From the NCBI GenBank assembly GCA_025174535.1, contig JALBUN010000023.1:124001-188000 (forward strand): a stretch of 64,000 nt of DNA, read 5' to 3'. Both the position numbers and the translations under genes were made by a program. The stretch comes from Cantharellus purpuraceus. Lineage: Eukaryota; Basidiomycota; Agaricomycetes; Cantharellales; Hydnaceae. The first letter of the stretch is position 1; every line of letters starts with the position of its first letter. Under the pieces are notes generated by a model, which worked only from the letters and a program-made list of their open reading frames with translations, was not told where the DNA came from and searched no databases. Below, piece after piece: positions 48,799-61,163 of this stretch.

Positions 48799-50360
48799 AT
48801 GGCAGACATCCAGTGTCCACTCCCAGCGAACACAGAATGTATCACATACCTTACTTATGGCCAAGCACTCGGGCTTCTTGTATGTCCAATGTCATTCGCT
48901 AGACTTTGCAAGGCAACGCTGACACCTGTATTGCTTTTCCTCAAGATTGCAGCTGAGGTGGGTTTTGCATCTGCGCTCGCTGCGCTATACTTATTTGGAA
49001 AAATTGCGGTAAGTGCAAAGTATCTCTGGCGATCTTGTACTTATCCCTCCACAGAGAAATGCGCTGCGCAACTTCCGACAAGCACCAGCAAAAGATTGGC
49101 GATTCTTCAAGTCACCTCTAGATGTTTATATGGTGAGAGTTGCAAAGAGACCGTATGGAAGTGCTACTTAATTTCGCGTAACAATAACCAGCTTTCCCTC
49201 CTTCTCTCAGACTTGATACATGCATTGGGCGGCATCCTCAATCTCAAGTGGGTAGCGCAAGGCACCGTGAGCTGTGGCGCCTCTTGCACAGCACAAGGTG
49301 ATATTAAAAGTATGAATACGTTTTAGTTCTGAACCCTTCGCGTAAGGTGTGATCAAGCAAATTGGTGCAACAGGCGTTTCCCTAGCAACATTGGAAAGTA
49401 TTTTTGCTTGCGCACATCAAGCAGGGAATACTCATGTGTGAGTTTCAGGCAATCGCTGTGCATACATTCTACATTATCGTCTTCCGGAGAGGCTCGTCTC
49501 GGAAGGCAATAACTTTTGCAGCCATCATAGTATGCGCCATCTGGCTTTACCTTATCATCTTTGTTGCAGCCACTCTTGCATTGAAGGGAGATGAGTTTTA
49601 CACACCCACGCCGTGAGTCTGTTAATCTCGTGTGTATGAGCCTATAGTGATATGTAGGTGCCAGGTATTGTGAGATGATCGCTCTCTCAGGTTTCCCTAT
49701 CGCTGCTGACTCTCAGTCATTGACAATAGGGTGTTGGGTAGGTTCACATTTTACCAGTGAACGTATTCTAGGCGAATACTTCTGGATATGGTTCACGGCG
49801 CTTGTTTCTCTGGGACTCTACGTGCCACTCTTCTTTTTCTTGCGAGGAAATATCAAGGTTGATGAAAAACGATGGAATGTGCAATTTCGCCGACGACCAC
49901 GTGTCACCACCAACAGGAGCACACGCAGCCATGATGCCCTCCATGAAGACACTTCCCAGATGTCTCAGAATCCCGCACGAGTCGCTCTGATCATGCTTCT
50001 GTCAGTTTCTAGGCTTTTTTGGACCCAATTTCGTCTTTCAATGTTTTCTGACTCCGGAGATCTTGCAGATACCCAGTTTGCTATGTTGCCATTATTCTCC
50101 CTCTTTCCATCGGTCGATGGGTCAGTTTTTCTATGGAAGCGGGCCACTCTCAAGACTCTGGAGAGGCCCCGAAAACCATTCCGTCGGCAGCGATCCTTGC
50201 CGTCATCTCTATATTCGAGCTCAGTGGCCTGGTCAATGTCATCTTACTCATTTGGACACGCCCTGGACTTCTACTTCTTAGCGATTTTCCCAAAGCACCT
50301 TCCCTTTCAGAATCCAGGATGATTCCCACAGATGATGTCAGGCAGCGGACGTCAGAGTGA
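48799..50360 (+). CDS. Git3/cAMP-receptor-like seven-helix GPCR, copy 2
   Basis: Tandem paralogue of the preceding receptor. The ATG at 48799 gives MADIQCPLPANTECITYLTY and GQALGLL. Exons follow the same order: AAEVGFASALAALYLFGKIA, DWRFFKSPLDVYM, LLLSDLIHALGGILNLKWVA, GVIKQIGATGVSLATL, AIAVHTFYIIVFRRGSSRKA, IVCAIWLYLIIFVAATLALK, CWVGSHFTSERILGEYFWIW with VSLGLYVPLFFFLRGNI, YPVCYVAIILPLSIGRWVSF and LSGLVNVILLIWTRPGLLLL. Intron positions agree with copy 1, for example after SLATLES and before YP(A/V). Differences cluster in the N terminus, the loop after TM5 and the TM6-TM7 loop, where ligand or G-protein selectivity may differ (inference). Both copies seem intact. Confidence 0.86.
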
Positions 50361-50854
50361 CGTCTGAAAAAAGACCCATTAATTGTTTAGTTTGTATATT
50401 ATTTATACATGGTCAGACAATAAAGCGCACGGATGTCATGTTCACTGTGTACAAAACTCGGAACACATTATAACAGGTAGACGAAAAAAGAGACGTTCCG
50501 GACAATATTAGGGTGTAGAGGGAGAGTATCTATGGGTGTCAGTCATGTGTCGGGCAGCTCTCGAAGCAAGCAGCTGTTCATCTGCAGCTCGTTGAAAGGA
50601 TGTTCATGAACTGAAATCCGGAAAGACCCACGGTTCTCAGCTCGGAAAGCCATTCAATAGTCCTGTTTGCCTGTTACCCCTAGGCATGATGTTATCTGGT
50701 AGAGATACGAATCGCGTTCGTTTTAAATTTAACATATCCATCCCCATATCAGACAAGCAGAGGCAGAGCCGACATGCAGCACATGAGGAGTAACGCCACG
50801 CCACGGCAGACTTATTCCTATTTATAGTGATCATACAGATAGATAGGCTTCTTA

Positions 50855-51597
50855 CTACCGTGATCGAGCGTTTCCTCTGTGATTTTCAACATGTCTCATA
50901 CGGATTATACAACCAGAAGGAACACTAGAACCCACCTATTCACCATGCCTAACTTGTGAATGTCTTGCTTTTTCTTCAGGACCTCGTTATCCTCCGAGGT
51001 CCCTTTGATTATTGCCAACGCTTCCCTTGCGAGTCGTTCCTCGATGGTCCTTCCCCTCCGACGTTCCGCTGCCGCTAGTATCCATGTGATAGCAAACCTT
51101 ATTCTCTGCTTCTCCCCAAGGGGGACAGGCTTTTGTATATTCTTCCCCCCCTGTTTATGTGATACAACGCGAATAGACGGCGCGGCAAGAAAGACAGCCT
51201 CGCGGAATATGGGGAGGGGAGGGGAACGAGTTAGAGCATGTAAATGCAGGAGCATACGTGACGTCCGGCGGGCTGCTGCATGTCGTTTGCCGTCCCGCAT
51301 TAGGTGCGATGTGAGGTACGCAAGAAGAGGATCAGATTCAGGGGGGATATCAAGAATGGGCTGAATTTCCTCCGATGCAGATGGGAACGCGTAGGCATCG
51401 TAAGACTGCTGTGAAGGAGTGATGGAATATTGAGCTGGAGGGGGCAATGATGAGGAAGCAGGGGGTGGCGAGGAGACCATTCTTGTTTCATCAACATTAC
51501 GTGGACTAGCCGACTGGTCAAGTGAAGTGAGGGCACGAATCCCGTGGGGAAAAGACCGTGTCAATCCCCGAGTAATATAGCGTAGATGCACCAGCAT
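50855..51597 (-). CDS. RSM7: Mitochondrial small-subunit ribosomal protein uS7m
   Basis: Mitochondrial homologue of ribosomal protein S7, which binds the 3' domain of the small rRNA. The ATG at 51595-51597 gives MLVHLRYITRGLTRSF, a basic leader suited to mitochondrial import, then a Ser/Pro-rich linker. The S7 domain has LTSHLMRDGKRHAAARRTSR, PPLPIFREAVFLAAPSIRVV, KQGGKNIQKPVPLGEKQRIR, FAITWILAAAERRRG, RLAREALAIIKGTS and KKKQDIHKLGMVNR. A short intron (GTGGGT...TCACAG) then joins the last exon, ending VNRGNARSR with the stop at 50855-50857, which is the usual end of the family. Confidence 0.9.
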
Positions 51598-52121
51598 CGC
51601 CCAACACCTGATGGACGTTACGCGTTAGTAAGGGCTAGACAATACAGCGTGTAACGAGAACAGAGCATATGAGGCACGTACAAAGTCTCAGCAAAAAATC
51701 CGTCAGCAGGCGGAGATGAAAAAATCCATCGCACGTGATGGAGACAAGACTACCACCAGAGTGGATCATTTAGCGCTCGCGCTCAAAGGCCGGCTTTTAC
51801 AACAATCAAGTCCGATAATGAAGCCCATAAACACAAGTCGAACATAGGCCGGCAAGTATACACAAGCAAAATGGACATACCGCGGCGGCGAGAAAAGGGT
51901 CGGGTGTGCGCGGAACACAGCCATTCGATCAGAGCCTGCAACCGTCAAAAAGAGGCATGAATCGAGCACGAGCAGCTAGAGTAACTGTTGTTCGGCCTAA
52001 AATGACCGCAAATAATGAGCTTGACCATACTTCTTCAACCCTGCCAGGGCCATAGTAGTCTACGATAGCCCGAAATACCCGCACCGCCGCAAAATTGCCT
52101 CAAACCCGCGAAAGAAAAAAA

Positions 52122-52127
52122 TATAAG
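52122..52127 (+). promoter_or_regulatory. TATA box-like element of the cupredoxin gene
   Basis: AATATAAG lies about 80 bp upstream of the ATG at 52205, in an A-rich context. Confidence 0.4.
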
Positions 52128-52204
52128 AACAGACTCATGTATAGTCAGTCTCTCCACCTACCCGTATTTCACGCCTCACGCTAATATTATTATAATAGAC
52201 TGAA

Positions 52205-53614
52205 ATGATCTCATCTGCTCTTCTTCTCCCTCTCTTAGCTGCTCTTGCCCATGCGGAAGAACACCTGATCATGGTGGGAGGTCCTAATACACTGGCGTAT
52301 AACCCACCAAACATCACGGCTGTGCCTGGAGATATGATCACCTTCCAATTGTTCGTGTTGCCCGATCCTCTTCAGTAATTCGAAACTAACGTCAAATTAG
52401 TCACGAAAAAAATCATTCTGTCGTTCAAGCCGCGTTCACGTCACCGTGTAAACCTCTTGTTGATGCTTATGGAAACAACGTAGGCTTCAATTCTGGTTTG
52501 TACGTATTTCCTATACGTGCGTTGAACAGTGCAATGAACTTATACATTCATACAGTAACCCTGTCCCTCCTGGATCCACGCAAGACCTCCCAACTTTCAG
52601 CATCATGGTCAATGACACAAAGCCTATCTGGGCTTACTGTGCTCAGACAGTCCCCTCAAGCCACTGTCAGGCCGGTATGGTGTTCTCGGCGAATGCTCCT
52701 GATACTGGCAATACCTTTGACGCTTTCAAGGCCGCCGCCATGGCAACGGGTGGAGGTGCTTCAAGTTCAGATAGCTCTTCTTCGACATCGGTTTGGACTT
52801 CGCCTCCACCTCCTGTGGTGGAGACCGTCACTGCAACAGTCACCGTAGAGAACTCAGTGTATACAACCACATATGCCAGCTGGGAGGGTGCTTCGCCTAG
52901 TACGTGCCTCCCCCTTACTTTTTGCCGCGACACGTCTCTGACAGTATCAGAATAGATCCCACACCAGATGCGCAACCTGTTGCGCACACCGTCATCGTTG
53001 GTGGAACTGCTGGTCTCGTTTATACCCCTCCTACTGTCACCGCCGCAGTTAATGACATGATCGTATTTGAGTTCCATGCCAAAAACCACACGGCTACGAG
53101 GTCAAACTTCAACTCACCCTGCACCCCGAACGGCAGCTTTGACTCTGGCTTGTAAGTGCCTTTGGTCCGCACGGAGTGTGCTTTTGCTAAGCAGCCTTGA
53201 TAGCATGCCGGTCAGTGCCAATGCTACTATGTTTCCGACATACAACATCACCATCAACGATACCAGTCCCGTCTGGTAGGCTTTCCCTTCCCATTTATTG
53301 TCGTGGGCAAAATTGCTTGAACTTTTGTTTCCAGGGTTTTCTGCCGTCAACCAGGCCCGCCCTCTCACTGCTCTCAAGGAATGGTGTTCGCTGCCAACCC
53401 TCCCACATCGGGCCCAAACACCTACGACGCCTTCGTGCAACTGGCAGAGCACACTAATGTCTCGACCGCCTCTGCTTCTGGATCGAGCAACACCACCAGC
53501 TCTGGCAGTGGGAACAGCGGGAGCGGAAACAGTTCAAATGGCGCGTCTCGTGCTGCAATCTCCGCAGGGTTGAGCGTAGGTGTCATCGGTGTCATCGCAT
53601 CGGCGTTGTTATGA
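52205..53614 (+). CDS. Secreted GPI-anchored protein with two cupredoxin domains
   Basis: This is a fungal extracellular serine-rich cupredoxin protein; biochemical roles are not established. The ATG at 52205 begins a signal peptide, MISSALLLPLLAALAHA. Domain 1 has VPGDMITFQ, EKNHSVVQAAFTSPC and IWAYCAQTVPSSHCQAGMVF; domain 2 has VNDMIVFEFHAKNHTATRSN, NFNSPCTPNGSFDSGL and VWVFCRQ with PSHCSQGMVF. Both domains keep the His, Cys, His, Met set expected for a type 1 copper site. A Ser/Thr-rich linker with TVTATVTVENSVYTTTYASW separates them. The C terminus is a Ser/Gly/Asn-rich stalk followed by a hydrophobic tail, GLSVGVIGVIASALL, typical of a GPI attachment signal. Several short introns interrupt the gene, at matching places in the two domains. 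Confidence 0.87.
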
Positions 53615-55318
53615 GATTCTCAGACTTGAATTTATTGGACTATACTGGTTACGATTTTATCATAGGTCCCTTCCTTTCACGACCTGTGATGTACGGTTGT
53701 ACTGATGCACTGATGGACGGACATGCACACATGTATATGACTCACGTCGAATTCGGATACGCATCAGTATTATTGAGAAGTGCTTTGCGAGTATGCTTCG
53801 AGGATTCAACGTTACGTTCATGAGTGGCTCTGAGAGGACATCGCCCTGGTCACTGAAATTACTAAACCCCGTTATGTAGCTAACGAATCAACTGAGCGGC
53901 ACCATTACCTTCAAGCAATTAATAGCGACCGTCTTGACCCTCTTGCATTGAAGTCGATCCTCCTACATCACATCCCATCTTTCACTTACACTTCACCCTG
54001 ACCAGACCATACAAGTCCACTTTCCTGAATAGTTGTGCACCCCCTTAGGTAATCAATCCGTGTCAAAAACAACCCTCAGTGATCAAAGCAGTGTTCAAGG
54101 TCTCGGGGACCGGGGACCGACGAATGTCTACACGATCGACCCATAGTGCCCGTCTAGCCTGCCTCACTGCCATCAATGTAATGTCGCTGCTGCCGCTGAG
54201 TCCGATTCCATCCGGGTTGGTCAGGGCCTTCTGCTAATGCCAATAGGCCCCAGTCAGGTCCGGAAGGTTGACATCAAGCCGGGACAGACTGACTAGTCGG
54301 ATCAACCTGAGCTGAACATCTGGTACCTGGAGGTAATCTTGCCCAGAATTTCACTCTTGTGCTAACTTAAGGGAGTGGTCGGCGACTGCATACAACCAGT
54401 GCATACCCTGCAAACAGGCCAGCTCCAGACCATCGCCACTGCTGATCGTAGGATTACCAAAACTCTGGTCCTATAGCTCCCGAGTTCAAGGACACCGATC
54501 GTGTATGATCCTATGTGTATTGATCAGGAGTGAAACACTCCCGACAGCCTACGACTGATACTAGTGCCGCCACCTGAGAGACGGTCAGTAGCGTCAGCGA
54601 AAAGAAGCACCCGCTGGAGGATGACGCTGATAGCTATGCGAGTAACTCTCCTTGGCCCCTGCCAAGGCACCTCAGTGCCATCATCGGCCGGGGAACGCCA
54701 CTGCTAAGATGAATCTAGTGATAGAGTAGTCCCTCCAATCAGTGCACCGCCAGTGATAGGTGATCCCGGAAGATGAATGATATTTGACAAATGATTCTTG
54801 TCATTCTCCACCTGTACGGCAATTTATTCACGTAATAACGTCGGCCTTTCACCATCAGATTACCTGAACATCCACCGCCACTATAAACATAGCAAAGAAG
54901 GGAAAGGCATCGCCTCTAAATATCCACAGGGTGCCCACGTGCTACATGAACGTTGATAGTTGAACAGACCCATCCTTCTCAAAGCCATGGATAGTGAAAT
55001 AATTATAATGAGTATATAGGTAGTGATAACCACGCTGCAACCGTCTTTGAAGAGTCGGTATGTGAGTGACCATTAGTATACTCGTTCTTCTAGGGAAGCA
55101 AAATCAGATTTGATGGTCATGTTGAAGCTATGTTAAGAATCGTCGAGTATGCTTCTCAATTCCGTTTTCAATGTGGTCTCGAGACATCGCATTTGCCATA
55201 ATGAGCTGCTCTCTTCACCGGGTCGAATTCGAATCGTTGCAAGTAACCCTGTCTCTTTATTCACTCCCAAGCGGCCCGGAGACGACAATGCAAGTTGAGC
55301 GTTCCCTACGTTAAACAG
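53615..55318. other. 1.7 kb without a recognisable gene
   Basis: No open frame of note and no motif on either strand. The part at about 54100-54750 is richer in GC than its surroundings and could be an old element remnant, but I find no terminal repeats or enzyme motifs. Confidence 0.5.
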
Positions 55319-58300
55319 TTAAGTGGAGTGGTTAACAAGCTTAGTGACGATTGAGTATGAGTTCCTACCATTTTCAAGGGTGGCTGGTGACAGTGATGTA
55401 ACTGTATAAGCGGCCAAAGCTTGTACGCATTGGTCCAGTTCTTCAGTGCTCCTCTGACTCCATCCTCGCGCGCTATGTTGTCCCTTCAATGCATCCCATA
55501 GCATCTCAAAGTCGACTGGGTCGCTCTGTCCTGGTGCTGTAACAATCGATTGTGAGGGCTCAGCTAAAAATGGTGAATCGAGCGCTATCAGGTCTGTCTT
55601 GGAGATCTTGCGAGAACAAAGGCTTAAAACAAATCTGAGTACTATCGCCGATACCACGTACCAAATCCTCCGCCGGGTCAGACCTTGTGGAGTGCTGCAT
55701 GTGTGTGGCCTGCCAGGGTGGCAAATGTGAGAGAGGCATTACGCTGATCCCCTTAGTACATACTGGTGGCTCGGTCGAGGTATTGATTAAATCAGACTTG
55801 GAGAAACTATGTTCATGCGCAGCCAGAGCCAGATCTCCGGCCGTCAATGTCCGTGAAAGGCCATCCTCAGAATCGCTAGTTGTTGTCCCAAGTACAATTC
55901 TGTTGAGTTCACGAGAACGCAAATGTGGCGATCTCGAGTCGGAGTGGCCAGAGTGAGAACTCACTGCATGGGAATCAACGCTAGCAACTGAGCTTCCACG
56001 ACGAGTAAGTCTGGGGGCAGGCTGTGGTGGTTCATACGGCTCATATCGCAATTTCCCATGCGTAGTAGGTGAGCGCAATTTCTCACTGCCTGCAGAAACT
56101 TGGGAAGATCGATTTCGCGTGAGTGGTGAATCCTGTAGATGTAGCTCTGCAGTCTCTAGAGCCAAAAGGAAATCGGGAAGCTGGCAAGTTGTAAAATAAG
56201 CATAAGAGCAGAAGTACATCTGTAGTGCATATATGTATTCACATACCGTGTTAGATTTGGTATGCTCGACCACTTTCCGAAGAGATGACATTCGCCCCGA
56301 ATAGGTGAAAAATTGGTCACATCTCTGCAATAGCGAGAGTGATGAGAGGACCAATGGAGCGTTAAATATCAATATATACTCACACGGCGAATGTGACTTC
56401 GTGAAATCTCATGTAATCTCTGGACCCGGTCTGTAACCTCTGTAGAAACTGACCCGCAGCGAGCAGTGACGCGTAACATTGCCAGAAGAAGTGCCTCCTG
56501 AATCGCAGCTATTGCGGTCAAACAACTCAGTCGATATCCATTCAGCCTGAGGACCGCCTTACGAGGAGTAGCTTCCAAGCGCACAGACAGATCTTGCAGC
56601 AGGTCTTTCTGAGGAATGGCCGATAAAGTTCCGTACTCGCACACAGTCGCAGCAATTACGAGCGTCAACGTTGGTCCGGCAGCAGAAACTGGGATGCGGG
56701 CAGCGGCATCAACGAACTCTCTTCGGAAACCGTCCGAACCTGAGCAACGTATTGGTCAAATATAGTGTGTCTGTGGAGGTAGACGTACATCTTCTTAAGT
56801 GTAATAGGACCTGTTCGACTATATTCTCCGAGACAAGCCGGACACCGCTATCTGTCGCCTTCTGCTTGCCTTTATTCCCGGTGGGATGGTTCACTTGGGT
56901 GCAGACTTCACAGAGATGCTTAACATATGCTTCACCGTTCTGGTCATATACAGCCGATACTTCAAGCGCCCGTTCTGCAAGGCGATTCTCCCCGAGGGGA
57001 ATAGAAGCAGGGAAAGCTGAAATCAACTGAGTTAAATGCATAAGAAGAATATTTCTGTCGACCCGGTTTAAGACCTGCAGTGTCTATACTAATGTTTAGT
57101 TCCCAACTAGTTCGAAAGGTGGTACGCGCACTTTAACCCTTATTGTACCATCCGAAGAATCTAGAAACCCCATGACTGTATGAACTTGCCCTTCATCAAA
57201 TACTAGAGGAATATCATCTGTGGTTCCAGCCCAAAGTACTGGGTCTAGTTCCAGCAGGCAGGTAAGGGCAAGATATTGCGTGTTTGGCTTATGGGAATTG
57301 ATCAGTCGGCCAAGTAATGACAAAGCCTTGGAACTATTCAAGGCAAATTTTCGCTTAAGAATTGAGGTCGGGATTCGAGAAATTGTTCTGAAACATTCCA
57401 AGATAAAAACTATCATCAATATCAGTTATGACGCTGCTATCAGAGCATGAAAGAAGCAACCTTGGTCAGCGTGTGTGGCACTTTCAACCATTCGCAAGAG
57501 TGCATCCACAGTATCCATGACTGTCTCGAGCGTTGGACTAAGTGGCGTAAGAATGTGTCAGGGACACCGAGGAAAGACATACTCTATGACAAGGAAATGA
57601 CAGATCAATTTTCCAATCACTTCTACAAGTCGAAGTCGAGGCCGTTGGATACGAGAGTTTAGCGATTGTAAGGATAAAAACTCCGTAGAAACCAAATTCA
57701 TGGCTTCGCGAGGCTTCATAATCTGAGCCTGATGTCAAGTATGAATCCAAGCGATTCTAGCATATGCTTCGTGCGTACTCGTAAGAGTCCCTCGAGAAGG
57801 CGCAAAGCAGTAACAGCTACATATATATCCTTGTCTTCAAGGCGCAGCCGTACTTTCTCATGCACACTCGTCAAGATACTTGATTCATGCTGACAGATGT
57901 TTCGTACTATGCTCATCGCCTTCCTTTTCACATGCGAACTACAAAGCACTCCTTCAGATATCGCATGGACATACGGAACAGAAACATACGAGTCATGTGC
58001 CAGAAGGTCGATCAGACGTGGTGTCACAGCTGGAATGGCTTCCGTCGGACAATTCGTGAGGAGTACGTCCAGAGCAAGGCAGATCCGAGCAGGGTTGGGG
58101 GATTCAAGGTCCTTTAAGAGGTGTGAGATTCGCATTCACACTGACATAGCGGTTGCTAATTACTTTACGGAGGGTGTTAACCAGCATGAGCTGTAGTTCA
58201 TCGGATTTGTCCATGACCTCTGTGCAGAATTGATACCCTATTGGATATCAGAATCCATCTACTTATGAGCCTATCCTTAACACTAGTTCATACCAATTCT

Positions 58301-58654
58301 CTTTGCTTTGAGGGTACTGCCAGCTTCGGCTAATGTAATAGCATGAGGCAGTGCAAACTCGAGCATTGCTCGGGTGACCTGTCCCAGACTCGTTGCGGTC
58401 CAGCAATATAGAAGCAGTATTAGCGATGGTATGCATTCGGACTGTGGAATGTGAGATAACCGTGACAGTGAGACAAGCAACCGTGTGCAGCTTACAGGAG
58501 TTAATTGTGCCTTCTCAAAACGTCTTCTCACAATTTCGACCTTATGAACGAGTATATTGTCCACCTGCTGAGGTGTTGAGCCTTCTTCTACACTTTGGAC
58601 AAGGTTGTAGTGCTCCCTATTTATTGCACTGGACGATAGGAATGGGACGTCCAT
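55319..58654 (-). CDS. Large adaptin subunit, most like AP-4 epsilon
   Basis: Large adaptins form the trunk and ear of heterotetrameric adaptor complexes that select cargo on Golgi or endosome membranes. The ATG at 58652-58654 gives MDVPFLSSSAINREHYNLVQ. Blocks in order are KVEIVRRRFEKAQLTP, LILLLYCW, EFALPHAITLAEAGSTLKAK, GYQFCTEVMDKSDELQLMLV, DLESPNPARICLALDVLL, AIPAVTPRLIDLLAHDS, HVKRKAMSIVRNICQHESSI, ILECFRTIS, LSLLGRLINSHKPNTQYLAL, LELDPVLWAGTTDDIPLVFD and MGFLDSSDGTIRVKV. The C-terminal third holds a long Ser/Pro/His-rich hinge (55700-56170). The last exon has FEMLWDALKGQHSARGW. Adaptin identity is clear. The AP-4 epsilon assignment rests on the overall block pattern and is less certain than adaptin. 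Splice sites such as GTATGT after LLAHDS restore the frame, so it looks functional. Around 57540-57700 the exon structure is unclear. Confidence 0.75.
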
Positions 58655-58834
58655 GCCGGTAGCCACTGCCAAGGGAAATAGGCGCCGTGTCGCCCATAAG
58701 AGCCCATATCATATCTAGTAGGACTTTCCGTCAAGCAATGATCGGCAAGAGTTTGCCTGAGTGGATCTTCATCCGAGTGTCAATCTTTACCTTAAGGTGC
58801 GGCGTGGGTACGGCTCACTATTTTGAAAGACTCG

Positions 58835-60454
58835 ATGCTAAAGTTACTCAGATTTATACCTGTCATAGCTATTCTGTATACGGCGTATCGACTTGCAACG
58901 CAAGGACCAGCTTTTGCCCGAACAATTGAGTACTGGTTGTTCTCAGAATGTTTTTTCTATAGCCTTTTCTATCTTCCAAGGACAATTTATATCCAAAAGG
59001 TACAAATGTTCGTCCAATATTTTCTTCACGCTTACCTGCATGTCCCAGGCCGCTGTCCACCCCCCTCTTGCTTCTCGGGCCCAACGACTGGCTCTCTTTG
59101 ACCGATGCATTTCAATAATACCCCATTTCGAACAGTTCACTACCTTTTGGTTTCAGTCCAAATCAAGCACGGATATCAAGCGCGATAACTATATTGATTG
59201 GCTACTCTGGGCTTTGTTTTCAATGAATCGCGAAAGCTACATCGATCTCAGAGATTCTACAATTGATGAAGAGCTTGACGGGTACGTGGCCAAAATTGAA
59301 ACTTTTGTCGGTCGACCAATCGAGCCCGGAATCAATCCATCGATCAAACCTCTTCGTCTGACCTTGGATCCTGTTGTGACATTGCCTCGGCCATTAATGT
59401 GGTACGCAGTAAGTACCACGTGCGTGTTGGAATCAATTGACTCATTTTATCCTAAGATCGTGGCAATAGTAGACTTGATAACCTATATCATCTTGTACAC
59501 GAGCGACTTCAAACATTATTCGCCATCATTAGGAATGAAATTGTTCCCTCCGAGGCCTCAGACAATAATTTCAAAGCAATCCTTGGTACAAATGTCCTAC
59601 TGGTATCGGCCACACGTGTCCCGTGATAAACTTCCTGTGATGCTGCTCCATGGCGTGGGGGTAGGCAATACCGTTGTTTGTACACTGTCACGACTACGCT
59701 CAATTTACGACAGATCGGTTTATGGCCATACCTTCCCTTTCTTGCCGACATCAATATGGCTGATCCTGATGTTGGGATTCTGGCACTCGAAATTCTTCCT
59801 ATCAGCATGCGCATCACTGGCGCCATGCTGTCAGAAGAGCAGTTCATTGAACAATTGACACATATTTTAACCCTTCATGATGTCTTTGAATTTGTTCTTG
59901 TCTCACATTCTTATGGGTCTGTCCTCACCACCCACATCCTCCGCTCCGCACTGGCTGTTCGCGTGGCGTCCATAATTCTCATCGACCCTGTCACATTCCT
60001 CCTTCACCTAGGGGACGTAGCTTACAATTTTGTTTATCGACAGCCTAGGACAGCAAATCAGTGGCAACTGTGGTACTTTGCTAGTCGTGATTTGGGAATA
60101 TCTCATACCTTGTCTCGAAACTTCTTCTGGAGCACAAACATTCTTTGGAGGGATGAATTGGAGGGGCGGAAGGTGGCTGTCTTACTGAGTGGAGAAGATC
60201 AGATAGTAAATGTCCGAGAGGTTTGGAGGTACCTTACCAGTCAGAAATATGGAGAGCCTACAGAAGTTTGGCGGGATGCAAAGGTATGTCTTCTCTAGTA
60301 TTTCAAGATGCCTCTTTCTCATTTGCAATAGGGATACTTGAGCGTCATCTGGTACCCGGGTTTGGACCACGCACAGATATTTGACACACCTGAAAGAAGA
60401 AAGCCTCTCGTTGCCCTCGTAACGGAATTCTCCACGGCGAGACAAGATTTATGA
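58835..60454 (+). CDS. Membrane-anchored alpha/beta hydrolase
   Basis: The first ATG in a suitable frame is about 58835, giving MLKLLRFIPVIAILYTAYRL, an N-terminal membrane segment. Later exons give SRAQRLALFDRCISIIPHFE, WFQSKSSTDIKRDNYIDWLL, PLRLTLDPVVTLPRPLMWYA, YWYRPHVSRDKLPVMLLHGV (HG oxyanion-hole motif), GLWPYLPFLADINMADPDVG, FVLVSHSYGSVLTTHIL (nucleophile Ser in the SHSYGS elbow), IILIDPVTFLLHLGDVAYNF, VAVLLSGEDQIVNVREVW (acid Asp) and WYPGLDHAQIFDTPE (catalytic His). The whole triad is therefore present. The pattern resembles an uncharacterised fungal hydrolase family; the substrate is unknown. It diverges from the adaptin gene with about 180 bp between starts. Confidence 0.82.
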
Positions 60455-61163
60455 TATACATTTGTATATCAAACAGTGTAGAATATCGTGTACCATGTTG
60501 ACCATAGATCATCAAACGTTCGACATTGTAGAGGAATGGGTTAAGAAGATCCTTTTCCCCTTGAATTCCCCATAAAGAGGACGATTGATTGTACTTCTCA
60601 CCAGGCATGCAAGCTTGTCTTGCCTGAACGATATTCATCGCATACTTGTTTTTTAAGTAGCGACGCGATTTGCGCAGCTGTCCACATCAATGAGGTATGC
60701 ATGGATGAGGGTAATATGTAGGACCCATGATGTATAACAGCACGCATAATAAATGACTCGTTTAGAAGGTACCAGCCATACATTGGAGGTCCATATGAAT
60801 GTTTTTCCTGTTAGAAAACTTGAGGAAAACATATAAAAGTGGTTAAATTGCATCATGGTTTGTAGATGTGAAAACTGCGATGAAACGGTAAGTTATCCTT
60901 GATAAATGATTCAACCACTTTTGAACTTTTTCCTACAAGGAAAACATTCCTATTCCCATACCCCCTAACCCAAAACCTTTGTAGCATGTCGCAGATCCAG
61001 TTACACCTGCAGATCATTCAGGGACTGTCCCAAATTGTATCAGTGTCCCCTGTACTCATAGCTGGATGGCTGACCCGAGACAAACCTGGAGGGTAATCAA
61101 TGTCATCGAGACACGACGAGCCTGCTCAATCAGTCAGAGGCCTTGACGGGTATAGATGGAATT
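60455..61163. other. Convergent intergenic region
   Basis: About 700 bp between hydrolase and monooxygenase stops; nothing recognised. Confidence 0.5.
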
